Source: Candidatus Methanomethylophilaceae archaeon (lineage in GTDB: Archaea > Thermoplasmatota > Thermoplasmata > Methanomassiliicoccales > Methanomethylophilaceae). Taken from it: a stretch of DNA of 17,248 nt. The position numbers and the translations under genes were made by a program. Shown piece by piece: positions 1 through 7,068 of the stretch (position 1 is its first letter; every line of letters begins with the position of its first letter). The notes under the pieces are model-generated. The model did not search any database. It was given only the letters and a program-made list of their open reading frames with translations, and was not told the origin of the DNA. The DNA is taken from NCBI GenBank assembly GCA_016297775.1, contig JAEDGA010000021.1, forward strand, positions 1 to 17,248, given 5' to 3'.

Positions 1-2
1 CG

Positions 3-53
3 TTCAAGTGCCTTCTGGAATCCGTGATGTCCTTCGACGTACATCATCAATAA
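3..53 (+). CDS. possible C-terminal tail of an upstream gene (partial, unidentified)
   Basis: From base 3 one plus-strand frame is open to a TAA at 51-53 and gives 16 residues ending in FDVHHQ. It could be the end of a gene lying outside the window, with about 74 bases before guaAb. It does not resemble the usual end of a GMP synthetase glutaminase domain, so it does not look like guaAa. A second frame is open from base 2 to about 113 but reads as arginine-rich noise. The stretch is too short to assign, and it could equally be non-coding leader of guaAb. Confidence 0.3.
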   Translation, partial: FKCLLESVMSFDVHHQ

Positions 54-113
54 ATCCGGTGAGGACCTTAACATGGACGTATCCGCCCATGCGGTATGAC
101 CGCGTGAGACGGT

Positions 114-120
114 AAGGAGA
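114..120 (+). promoter_or_regulatory. Shine-Dalgarno site of guaAb
   Basis: AAGGAGA lies 7 bases before the ATG at 128 and supports that start over the internal Met9. It suggests guaAb is translated from a leadered mRNA, unlike several neighbours with a TATA box only about 25 bases before the start. Confidence 0.7.
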
Positions 121-127
121 CACTCAT

Positions 128-1105
128 ATGGCAGAGAAACGTCCCGAATCCATGGAAAGGATCAACACACCTGAGCTCGCCAGGAAATTCATAGACGAAC
201 AGATAACAACCCTTCGCGAACAGATCGGGGACAAAGGTGTCCTCCTCGCCCTGTCCGGAGGTGTGGATTCGTCCGTCGTTGCCGCACTCCTCATCAAGGC
301 GGTCGGCAAGCAGCTCACCTGCGTACACGTGAACCACGGACTCCTGCGCAAGGGGGAGCCCGAACAGGTCATCAAGGTATTCCGTGACGAGATGGATGCC
401 AACCTCGTGTATGTGGATGCATCCGAGAGGTTCCTCGAGAAGCTGAAGGATGTGGAGGAGCCCGAGAGGAAGAGGAAGATCATCGGTGCCGAATTCATCC
501 GTGTGTTCGAAGAGGAGGCACGCAAGCTCGACGGTATCGAGTTCCTCGCACAGGGCACCATCTACCCCGACATCATCGAGAGCGGACCGGTCAAGGCCCA
601 CCACAACGTCGGAGGACTTCCCGACGACATGAAGTTCGAATTGGTGGAGCCCATCAAGTTCCTGTTCAAGGACGAGGTGCGTGTGGTCGGTAAGGAACTG
701 GGACTTCCCGACAACATGGTGTTCAGGCAGCCCTTCCCCGGACCCGGACTCGGGGTCCGCTGTGTCGGAGCCATCACCCGCGACAGGCTCGAGGCGGTCA
801 GGGAATCCGATGCCATCCTCAGAGAGGAGTTCGCCAAGGCCGGCCTCGAGGGCAAGGTATGGCAGTACTTCACCATAGTTCCAGACTTCAAGACCGTCGG
901 TGTGAAGAACGACAAGAGGAGCTTCGAGTGGCCCGTCGTCATCCGTGCGGTGAACACCGTGGATGCGATGACCGCAACGATAGAGGAGATCCCCTACGCG
1001 CTCCTCAACAGGATCGTGGACCGCATCACCCACGAGGTGGACGGCGTCAACAGATGCCTCTACGACCTCACACCCAAACCCACCGGTACCATCGAGTGGG
1101 AGTGA
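128..1105 (+). CDS. guaAb: GMP synthase (glutamine-hydrolysing), ATP pyrophosphatase subunit B
   Basis: Adenylates XMP and aminates it to GMP, using ammonia from a separate glutaminase subunit (GuaAa), in the cytosol; last step of GMP synthesis. The 325-residue product carries the PP-loop SGGVDSS at 43-49, then a KAHHNVGGLP segment and the RQPFPGPGLGVR motif of the GuaA C-terminal domain, and ends in GTIEWE, the family's usual C-terminus. No glutaminase domain is fused or visible upstream, as expected for archaeal two-subunit enzymes. However, NVGGLPDDM, QGTIYPDIIES and ESDAILREE look more like fused bacterial GuaA than typical archaeal GuaAb. The protein is slightly longer than the roughly 305-310 residues usual for archaeal GuaAb. 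The start at 128 has a good Shine-Dalgarno site. The function is secure; the bacterial affinity is by eye. Confidence 0.95.
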   Translation: MAEKRPESMERINTPELARKFIDEQITTLREQIGDKGVLLALSGGVDSSVVAALLIKAVGKQLTCVHVNHGLLRKGEPEQVIKVFRDEMDANLVYVDASERFLEKLKDVEEPERKRKIIGAEFIRVFEEEARKLDGIEFLAQGTIYPDIIESGPVKAHHNVGGLPDDMKFELVEPIKFLFKDEVRVVGKELGLPDNMVFRQPFPGPGLGVRCVGAITRDRLEAVRESDAILREEFAKAGLEGKVWQYFTIVPDFKTVGVKNDKRSFEWPVVIRAVNTVDAMTATIEEIPYALLNRIVDRITHEVDGVNRCLYDLTPKPTGTIEWE

Positions 1106-1140
1106 GGCAAACACAGGTGCCTGCGGGCACCGTCAATCAC

Positions 1141-1150
1141 TTTTATACTA
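1141..1150 (+). promoter_or_regulatory. TATA box of the GNAT gene
   Basis: TTTTATACTA is centred about 24 bases before the ATG at 1169. In archaea transcription begins about 22-27 bases after the box centre, so the transcript would start at or next to the start codon. A GGGAG at 1159-1163 could act as a ribosome site if initiation is slightly further upstream. Confidence 0.5.
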
Positions 1151-1168
1151 CGAAGTCTGGGAGATACC

Positions 1169-1690
1169 ATGACAGATGTGGAACTCGTACCTCTGACCGA
1201 TGATGACATGGATGCGTTCATCACCGAGAACCAGGAAGCATTCCGTTTCGGTGCGGTGGAGGAATTCGGCCTCCGTGACGACCATCTTGACGATAAGGGG
1301 GAGATAATATCCCGTTCCACCATCGAGAGATCCATCGCCGAAGGTACGGCGTACCGCATAGTATCCGAAGGGAGGCGCGTCGGGGGCCTGGTCGTGAATG
1401 TCAAAGATACACACGGGGAGTTGGAACTCCTGTTCGTATCGCCGAAGGAGCACAGCAAAGGCATCGGACATGCCGCATGGTGCGCCGTCGAGAACATGTA
1501 TCCCAATGTCACCATGTGGGAGACCGTGACACCTTACTTCGAGAAGCGCAACATCCACTTCTACGTGAACAGATGCGGTTTCAGGATCGTGGAATTCTAC
1601 AACGAGTTCAACAAAGGCCCCGATTCCAAGGATCATGACGATGAGGGACCTGACGAGATGTTCAGGTTCGTCAAAGAGATCCGCAGATGA
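1169..1690 (+). CDS. GNAT-family N-acetyltransferase
   Basis: Predicted cytosolic acetyl-CoA-dependent acetyltransferase of 173 residues; substrate unknown. The fold is recognisable from strand LELLFVSP (85-92), followed by the acetyl-CoA pyrophosphate-binding motif A HSKGIGHAAW (95-104), and from the later FYVNRCGFRIVEF segment (131-143), the typical 'YxxxGF' C-terminal part of GNAT domains. The tail is acidic (KDHDDEGPDE, 154-163). The start at 1169 follows a TATA box at about -24, and the gene stands 63 bases after guaAb, so it probably has its own promoter. It converges on the HAD gene with only 6 bases between the stops. It may acetylate an amino group of a small molecule or a protein N-terminus; sequence alone does not say which. 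Confidence 0.85.
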   Translation: MTDVELVPLTDDDMDAFITENQEAFRFGAVEEFGLRDDHLDDKGEIISRSTIERSIAEGTAYRIVSEGRRVGGLVVNVKDTHGELELLFVSPKEHSKGIGHAAWCAVENMYPNVTMWETVTPYFEKRNIHFYVNRCGFRIVEFYNEFNKGPDSKDHDDEGPDEMFRFVKEIRR

Positions 1691-1696
1691 TGTGCA

Positions 1697-2425
1697 TCAA
1701 TCCACGAACATATCCGGGATCTCGGATATGGACGATACACTGAACTGTACCGGGTTGCCTCTAAGATCTATGTGTATGGGTTTCATCCCTGCCGACAACG
1801 ATCCGTGATAGTCGTTGACCGGATCGTCGCCTATGAAGTACACATATCCGTTCATCGTGCCCATACGCTTGGCGAGGATGTCGAATGCCTCCCTGCGAGG
1901 TTTCATGTATCCGATGTCCGCACTGGAGATCAGAAGGTCCACATACCTGTACAATCCCAGTTTCTCCAGGAGACCGATCAATGTGGCGGCTTTGAAGTAG
2001 CTGTTGCTCAGAACGGCCACACGGTAACCCTTGTCCTTGAAATAACGCAGGGTGTCCTCCGCACCCTCCATGGACACCACGAAATCCCCGTCCACCAGAA
2101 CGGACCGTTCCACCTCCGCGTACGGCACATCGATGACCGCACCGAGATCCGATGCTGTGAGGGACGCCACCTCCTCGAAGGTGACCTCCATGTTGTCGGG
2201 GGACCTCCGTATCATGAGTTCGGTGACATGACCATAGAATATGCGCTTCACCTCATCCTTCGGATACGCGGAAAGACGATCCTTGTAGAATTTGTCGAAG
2301 ACCTCGGTCTCCTTCTTGCCGTGGACCATCCTCACGATGGTGTTGAACATATCAAAAGCGACGAACCTCCTGTCAACATGACTTTCGTGATGATATGGCG
2401 GGATACGAACCGTCTGAGTGTCCAT
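1697..2425 (-). CDS. HAD-superfamily hydrolase with a DxFxT nucleophile motif
   Basis: A 242-residue cytosolic HAD-like protein, probably a phosphatase or dehalogenase-type hydrolase. Motif I is FDMFNT with nucleophile Asp25; motif II is VLSNS (Ser140); the motif III lysine is Lys175 in MKPRREAF; motif IV is GDDPVND (199-205). Residues about 40-125 form the helical cap. In ordinary HAD phosphatases motif I is DxDxT, the second Asp being the acid/base. Here that place is Phe27, closer to the DxYxT of haloacid dehalogenases or to FD-x-F-D-T proteins, so phosphatase activity should not be assumed. The ATG at 2425 is the only good start and has a TATA-like box at -26. The gene is divergent from the F430 cluster but has no evident link to it. 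Confidence 0.85.
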   Translation of the reverse strand: MDTQTVRIPPYHHESHVDRRFVAFDMFNTIVRMVHGKKETEVFDKFYKDRLSAYPKDEVKRIFYGHVTELMIRRSPDNMEVTFEEVASLTASDLGAVIDVPYAEVERSVLVDGDFVVSMEGAEDTLRYFKDKGYRVAVLSNSYFKAATLIGLLEKLGLYRYVDLLISSADIGYMKPRREAFDILAKRMGTMNGYVYFIGDDPVNDYHGSLSAGMKPIHIDLRGNPVQFSVSSISEIPDMFVD

Positions 2426-2445
2426 GCACCGTCAGCGGAATGTGG

Positions 2446-2455
2446 CCTATTAAGG
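2446..2455 (-). promoter_or_regulatory. TATA-like box of the HAD gene
   Basis: On the minus strand the sequence reads CCTTAATAGG, centred about 26 bases before the ATG at 2425. This spacing would give a leaderless transcript. No convincing Shine-Dalgarno site lies in between. Confidence 0.4.
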
Positions 2456-2480
2456 TGTGGTATGGTCTGTATGAAGTTCT

Positions 2481-2580
2481 AACCCAAAATGACTATTTAA
2501 TCAAATTAATTTATTCTTTTGTCATAATTAGTGTTATCTTTCATCAAAATATTATTAACTAACTTTGAAGATACCAGATA
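2481..2580 (+). promoter_or_regulatory. AT-rich promoter/operator region of the F430 cluster
   Basis: This 100-base stretch has only 21 G or C bases, far below the flanking genes. The best TATA-like element for cfbC is AAATATTATTA at 2547-2557, centred about 30 bases before the GTG at 2582. Further upstream, ATGAC (2489-2493) and GTCAT (2521-2525) form an inverted repeat with a 27-base spacer, and TTAAT-CAA-ATTAA (2497-2509) is a short AT-rich dyad. These could be regulator sites but are short enough to be chance. An upstream in-frame GTG at 2531 would extend cfbC through this region; it is rejected because the extension is AT-rich and unlike the family. Confidence 0.55.
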
Positions 2581-2581
2581 C

Positions 2582-3364
2582 GTGAGAAGAATCGCGATCT
2601 ATGGCAAGGGTGGGATCGGCAAGTCCACCACCTCCGCCAACATCAGTGCCGCACTCGCGGAGGAAGGATTGAAGGTCATGCAGATCGGGTGCGATCCGAA
2701 ATCGGATTCCACCAGGATGCTGCTCAACGGAAAGAGGATCCCCACCGTCCTAGAGACCATGAGGGGCGGTTCGGATGTCACGTTGGATGACATCGTCCAC
2801 GAGGGATACGGCGGCGTGCTCTGCGTGGAGTGTGGAGGCCCCAGTCCCGGTACCGGATGTGCCGGAAGAGGGATAATTGCAGCATTCGAGACGTTGGAGA
2901 GACTGGGTGCTACGGATGCGTACCGTCCGGACGTCATCATCTACGATGTCCTCGGAGATGTGGTGTGCGGAGGTTTCGCCATGCCCATAAGGAACGGTTA
3001 CGCCTCGGATGTCTTCGTGGTATCGTCCGGGGAGATGATGTCCCTCTACGCGGCATCCAACATAGCATCCGCGGTATCGAACTTCTCATCCAGCGGATAT
3101 GCGAGACTCTGCGGACTCATCCAGAACTCCAGAGGGATCGATTCCGAGGACACGCTCGTGGACACGGCCTGCAGGGAGATCGGTACGACCGTCATAGCAC
3201 GCATATCGCGTTCCCAGACCGTTCAGGACTGCGAAGCCAGGAACATGACCGTCATCGAGGGCGAACCGGGATCCGCACAGGCCGCATCCTATCGTGCCCT
3301 CGCCAAGATCATCCTGTCCCTCTCGAAGGATACGGAGGGCGGGATGAGAGCCATCCGAGGTTGA
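2582..3364 (+). CDS. cfbC: CfbC, NifH-like reductase component of Ni-sirohydrochlorin a,c-diamide cyclase
   Basis: ATP-dependent electron donor to CfbD in F430 synthesis: the pair reduces Ni-sirohydrochlorin a,c-diamide by six electrons and forms the gamma-lactam ring. The 260-residue protein has the NifH P-loop GKGGIGKST (8-16), the CDPKSDST segment (37-44), and the two cysteines that bind the subunit-bridging [4Fe-4S] cluster, Cys93 in TGCAGRG and Cys129 in GDVVCGGFAMP. It is a homodimer in the family. The GTG at 2582 is chosen because the protein then begins MRRIAIYGKGG, like NifH-type proteins. There is no clear Shine-Dalgarno site but a TATA-like element at about -30, so leaderless initiation is likely. 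It is first in the operon, with 5 bases to cfbE. The neighbours exclude nitrogenase. Confidence 0.93.
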   Translation: MRRIAIYGKGGIGKSTTSANISAALAEEGLKVMQIGCDPKSDSTRMLLNGKRIPTVLETMRGGSDVTLDDIVHEGYGGVLCVECGGPSPGTGCAGRGIIAAFETLERLGATDAYRPDVIIYDVLGDVVCGGFAMPIRNGYASDVFVVSSGEMMSLYAASNIASAVSNFSSSGYARLCGLIQNSRGIDSEDTLVDTACREIGTTVIARISRSQTVQDCEARNMTVIEGEPGSAQAASYRALAKIILSLSKDTEGGMRAIRG

Positions 3365-3369
3365 TTTCT

Positions 3370-4626
3370 ATGTACGGCGATTTCACTAATCAGGATAAGG
3401 ATGCACCAGAGAAGATACTGATCATGGACATGGTCCACGGCGGGGACATCATCGCGAGAAGACTCCTTCCCATGGGGTACGATGTGACCTGTGCCGATGT
3501 GTACGGTATCGCGAAACAGCAACTAAAAGATGAATTGACCGGACTCGGGGCACGCGTGAGCGGTCCCGTTCCGAAGGATTCGTACGATCTCGTCATCTCG
3601 CCCGCGCACTGTCCCGATACGTTCCTGGAGGGCTCGACCTTCAGGGAGAGGATGACCTTCAGCGCGGCGGTCGGACGCCTCGTGGGTGACGGTCCCTTCA
3701 GGATAGAGGTGACCGGTGTGAAAGGTAAGACCTCCACCTGCTACATGATCGCACACATCCTCGACGCATGCGGAAGGAAAGTGTATCTGCACACCTCCAG
3801 GGGGGACGGCCCCTATGAGGGCGGGACCCACTACATCGAGGAACTCCGCAGCATAGCCCCCACATCCATCCTGGTACTGCCCGATACCGATTACGATGTT
3901 GTGGTATCCGAGGTATCGCTCGGAGGCAGTTCCAAGGCCAACATCTCCGTGATAACCAACCTCGCAGAGGATTACGGTATAGCCAAGGATTCCCGCAAGG
4001 CGTCATCCGCCAAGGCCGACATATTCAACGAGAGCGGGATCAACATCGTCCTGGGATCGGAGAAGGACGTATGGTCCGCATACACAGACCGTCTCGAACT
4101 CCACAGCGATCACATAAGAGTGATGGACGAACCGAGGCTGGGCGAACCGCTCAGGATCGGATACACATACGACGGTAACGAATACGAGACCGAATTGAAC
4201 GGTTCGTACCTCGCATTGCAGTACATACAGGCGATGGATATGGCGATGACCGTGTGTTCGCACCTTCATGTACATCCGTCATCCATATCCAAAGCACTGT
4301 CATCCTTCAAAGGAGTGCCCGGAAGGGGAGAGATCTCCAGGAAGGATGACGTATGGTACGTCACCGAACGTAATCCTGGCATATCGCACATCTCCGTGAA
4401 CCGTACGATGGAATGTCTGAAGGAGATGCACGCTCTCGACAATGCATTCGTCATTGTCGATCCCGTCAGCAAGAAGGTCTGCGACAAGATGAGGGGACAT
4501 CTGATCGGACAGGTCCTGGATTCCTATGATGTCGAGTATGTGTTCACCGACGGTGTGAACAACTACGTACCCATCCCCGAAGGCAAGGGTACGGTCATAA
4601 GGTTCGTCAAGGAGGGTTTCCAGTGA
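3370..4626 (+). CDS. cfbE: CfbE, MurF-like coenzyme F430 synthetase (15,17(3)-seco-F430-17(3)-acid ligase)
   Basis: ATP-dependent ligase of the Mur family that closes the last (cyclohexanone) ring of F430. The 418-residue product has the Mur P-loop TGVKGKTST (115-123), the EVSLGGSSKAN segment (181-191), the TNLAEDYGI segment (197-204, where Mur enzymes have 'TNIxxDHL'), and the C-terminal GVPGRGE (315-321), equivalent to GVPGRME in Mur ligases. The N-terminal part (1-110) lacks Mur UDP-binding features, as expected. The start at 3370 is preceded by GAGGT at 3357-3361. The open frame runs further upstream inside cfbC, but only as a shadow. The stop overlaps the cfbD start by 4 bases, indicating translational coupling. 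In well-known methanogens cfbE lies last in the cluster; here it is second. Confidence 0.9.
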   Translation: MYGDFTNQDKDAPEKILIMDMVHGGDIIARRLLPMGYDVTCADVYGIAKQQLKDELTGLGARVSGPVPKDSYDLVISPAHCPDTFLEGSTFRERMTFSAAVGRLVGDGPFRIEVTGVKGKTSTCYMIAHILDACGRKVYLHTSRGDGPYEGGTHYIEELRSIAPTSILVLPDTDYDVVVSEVSLGGSSKANISVITNLAEDYGIAKDSRKASSAKADIFNESGINIVLGSEKDVWSAYTDRLELHSDHIRVMDEPRLGEPLRIGYTYDGNEYETELNGSYLALQYIQAMDMAMTVCSHLHVHPSSISKALSSFKGVPGRGEISRKDDVWYVTERNPGISHISVNRTMECLKEMHALDNAFVIVDPVSKKVCDKMRGHLIGQVLDSYDVEYVFTDGVNNYVPIPEGKGTVIRFVKEGFQ

Positions 4627-5696
4627 AGGTCATCCATCCCCGTCCGAATCCCATAGTGGCCGCAATGTACACCCTCAGGGACCTTGACGTGGATGTCATC
4701 GTGGTCCACGGACCCGCGGGATGCAGCTTCATGGCATCCAGGATGATCGAGGAGGCGGGGGTCAGGGTGGTCACCAGCGGTATGAAGGATGACGACCTGA
4801 TATTCGGAGGCTCGGATTCTCTGGTGGAGACCTTGAAACTCGTAAAGGAGAGATTCGATCCGAAGAATGTGGCGGTCATCGGTACATGCGCCAGCATGAT
4901 CATCGGAGAGGATCTGAGGGCCGCCATAACACGTGCGGGGATCGGATGCAACGTGTTCCCCGTGGATTGCCACGGATGCATGACCAACAACACCGACGGT
5001 GCCATAAAGGCCATAGAGGGTGCGTGCAGAGCAGGGATGATCGATGACGGCGAGAAGGAGAGACAGATAAGACTGCTCAGATCCGCCACCGCGGCGGAGA
5101 GGTCCACCGGACTCACATCCAAGCAATATCTCACACCCGTACGCGGCCCCACCAAGATGAACGTCGCCAACACGATCGCCGATGCGTTCCGTTCCGGGAA
5201 GCGTGTGGCATGTGCCATGTTGGCGAAGAAGGAGCTTGCGTACCGTTTCGCCGATATGTTCCTTGCATTGGACACCGCCAGGAGGAAGCTCGGAGGGGAA
5301 CTGTTCCTCGCGGGGAACCTGGATACCGAACTTGGACTGCCCAGGATAAGACGTTACGCACGCGACATAACCGGGGAGCTGGAATCCAAGGGGGTAAGCA
5401 TCGATGCGGTGATCGGCGGTCTCGACGAGTATGCGATCGTCGGAGAGAGGATGAAGGAAGCGATAGACGGATTCGCCCCAGACCTTCTGATACTCGTAGG
5501 GATGCCGCACATGTATCCCGGATTCTCGGAGGACGACATACTCATCACGGATCAGCCGAGACAGCTGTCCAACTATCTGTCCATGGGATGCCGTCTCGCC
5601 GTGGGAGAGATATCGTCGCATTCCATGGTGATGGGAACCAGGACCATCGTCCCAATGGAGACCGGGGACACCCTCAGAGAGATCGTCGGTGAATGA
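4623..5696 (+). CDS. cfbD: CfbD, NifD-like catalytic component of Ni-sirohydrochlorin a,c-diamide cyclase
   Basis: Homolog of the nitrogenase alpha subunit that receives electrons from CfbC and carries the tetrapyrrole substrate during reduction and lactam formation. The 357-residue product opens MKVIHPRPNPIVAA and has cysteines at 34 (GPAGCSF), 89 (IGTCASM), 109, 116 and 119 (DCHGC), among which cluster ligands are expected; I cannot say which. There is no NifK/NifE/NifN partner in the window, in keeping with CfbD acting without a second NifD/K-type subunit. It starts with GTG at 4623, preceded by AAGGAGG at 4609-4615, 7 bases away, and its GTG overlaps the cfbE stop. Its own stop overlaps the cfbB ATG. 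The length is close to the family norm. Confidence 0.92.
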   Translation: MKVIHPRPNPIVAAMYTLRDLDVDVIVVHGPAGCSFMASRMIEEAGVRVVTSGMKDDDLIFGGSDSLVETLKLVKERFDPKNVAVIGTCASMIIGEDLRAAITRAGIGCNVFPVDCHGCMTNNTDGAIKAIEGACRAGMIDDGEKERQIRLLRSATAAERSTGLTSKQYLTPVRGPTKMNVANTIADAFRSGKRVACAMLAKKELAYRFADMFLALDTARRKLGGELFLAGNLDTELGLPRIRRYARDITGELESKGVSIDAVIGGLDEYAIVGERMKEAIDGFAPDLLILVGMPHMYPGFSEDDILITDQPRQLSNYLSMGCRLAVGEISSHSMVMGTRTIVPMETGDTLREIVGE

Positions 5697-7036
5697 AGAT
5701 GAAAGGGGTTGTGATCTCGGGCATCGGAAGCGGAAGCGGCAAGACCTCCATATCCACGGGGTTGATGTCCTCGCTGTCCAAGAGCATGAAGGTCCAACCG
5801 TACAAGGTGGGGCCTGACTTCATAGACCCCATGTACCACACGGTGGCGACCGGACGCAGGAGCAGGAACCTCGATACGTTCATGACATCCGCGGACACGG
5901 TGAGGAACATAGTCGGCCATTCGTCCAAGGATGCCGATATCTGCATAATCGAAGGTGTTCGCGGTCTGTTCGAAGGACAGAGCGGTACCGACGAGAGAGG
6001 ATCCACCGCGGAGATCGCCAAGATCCTCGGACTGCCCGTGCTTCTTGTGATAGATGCACGTTCCCTGACAAGATCGGCCGCGGCCATAATCAACGGATTC
6101 TCCGCCTTCGACAAGGACCTGCGCATAAACGGCGTGATACTGAACAACGTGTCCGGTACGCAGCACGAGAGGAAGCTCCGCGATGCGATAGACAGGTACT
6201 GCGACGTGGAGATCGTCGGTATGGTGAGGAAACAGGATTCCCCACCCACAAGAGAGAGGCATCTCGGACTGCACACGGTCAACGAACGCTCCAGATCCGT
6301 GATAGAAGGGCTGGAAGATCTTCTGGACGGCATAGATACGGACAGGCTTCTGGACATCTGCGAGGAACCCGGTTCGGAACTTCCTGATTCATCGCCATAT
6401 ACGGAACACGACTGCGGACTTAAAGCCGCGATACCCATGGATGACGCTTACTGCTTCTATTACCGCGACAACATCGAATGCATGGAGGCTGCAGGGATGG
6501 ATGTGAGATACTTCAGCCCCATCGAGGGCGATCCACTTCCTGATGCCGACCTGTATTACATCGGCGGAGGGTATCCCGAACTGCATTGCGAGAGGATCTC
6601 GGAGAACAGGGATTTCCTCGAGGGACTCAGGAACGCATCGGAAGAAGGGCGTGCAGTCATAGGCGAATGCGGAGGGTTGATGACCATGTGCTCGTCGATA
6701 GTCTCCGCCGACGGTACCCGTCACGAGATGTCAGGCATATTCGACGGGGATGCCGTGATGTCGGGAAGGCACGGCCCGACATACAACATCGCGATACCTA
6801 ACGGCAACAACCCGTTGTTCAAAAGGAAGGTACGCGGACACTCCTTCCACTATTCCGAGATCGTACTTCGCAGAGAATATCATCTCGGTTTCGATATGGA
6901 GAGGGGTTCCGGCGTGACCTCCGACATGGACGGGCTGGTTTCCGGGAACTCCATAGGGTCGTATACGCATCAACATGCACTGTCGGACGACGATTGGTTA
7001 TCCGACGTGATCGAGACCTGTATAAATGAACGATAA
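5693..7036 (+). CDS. cfbB: CfbB, Ni-sirohydrochlorin a,c-diamide synthase (CbiA-like)
   Basis: Glutamine- and ATP-dependent amidation of the a and c side chains of Ni-sirohydrochlorin, the step before CfbCD. The 447-residue product has an N-terminal dethiobiotin-synthetase-like ATPase domain with the P-loop GIGSGSGKTS (10-19) and the KVGPDFIDP segment (38-46), a linker, and a C-terminal class I glutaminase domain with nucleophile Cys326 in GECGGLM and a likely catalytic His426 in SYTHQH. By sequence alone it could be called cobyrinate a,c-diamide synthase (CbiA/CobB); the direct overlap with cfbD decides for CfbB. ATG at 5693 overlaps the cfbD stop by 4 bases. The Shine-Dalgarno signal is weak, so coupling is probable. 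The first-step chelatase cfbA is not in the window. Confidence 0.92.
   Translation: MKMKGVVISGIGSGSGKTSISTGLMSSLSKSMKVQPYKVGPDFIDPMYHTVATGRRSRNLDTFMTSADTVRNIVGHSSKDADICIIEGVRGLFEGQSGTDERGSTAEIAKILGLPVLLVIDARSLTRSAAAIINGFSAFDKDLRINGVILNNVSGTQHERKLRDAIDRYCDVEIVGMVRKQDSPPTRERHLGLHTVNERSRSVIEGLEDLLDGIDTDRLLDICEEPGSELPDSSPYTEHDCGLKAAIPMDDAYCFYYRDNIECMEAAGMDVRYFSPIEGDPLPDADLYYIGGGYPELHCERISENRDFLEGLRNASEEGRAVIGECGGLMTMCSSIVSADGTRHEMSGIFDGDAVMSGRHGPTYNIAIPNGNNPLFKRKVRGHSFHYSEIVLRREYHLGFDMERGSGVTSDMDGLVSGNSIGSYTHQHALSDDDWLSDVIETCINER
7019..7028 (+). promoter_or_regulatory. candidate internal promoter before the ABC importer
   Basis: TGTATAAATG inside the last codons of cfbB looks like a TATA box. 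Initiation about 25-30 bases later (near 7048) would give a short leader containing GGAGAGAG at 7057-7064, a good Shine-Dalgarno site before the ATG at 7069. The importer could thus be transcribed alone or by read-through from the cfb genes. No terminator hairpin is seen in the 32-base gap. Confidence 0.4.
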
Positions 7037-7068
7037 AGCTGCTTTTTAGAGATAATGGAGAGAGAATA

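Noticed and set aside
68..1114. Long open frame on the minus strand opposite guaAb (348 codons)
   Set aside because: It mirrors guaAb, which has a full set of family motifs, a good start and a ribosome site; the minus frame is low-complexity and unlike any known protein.
2489..2525. NikR-type nickel operator
   Set aside because: The arms are only 5 bases and the spacer is 27 bases, unlike the GTATGA-N16-TCATAC pattern; kept only as a weak dyad.
2531..2581. N-terminal extension of cfbC from GTG 2531
   Set aside because: The added 17 residues are encoded by very AT-rich DNA overlapping the promoter and are unlike NifH-type N-termini.
4563..5621. Long minus-strand frame opposite cfbD
   Set aside because: It is a shadow of cfbD in a codon-biased region; no motif, start signal or partner supports it.
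2582..5696. Nitrogenase or chlorophyll-type reductase genes (NifH/NifD-like pair)
   Set aside because: No NifK, NifE, NifN, BchB or BchN partner is present and the flanking MurF-like and CbiA-like genes define the F430 pathway.
5693..7036. Cobyrinate a,c-diamide synthase (CbiA) of cobalamin synthesis
   Set aside because: Sequence motifs alone fit, but it overlaps cfbD and no other cobalamin gene is nearby.
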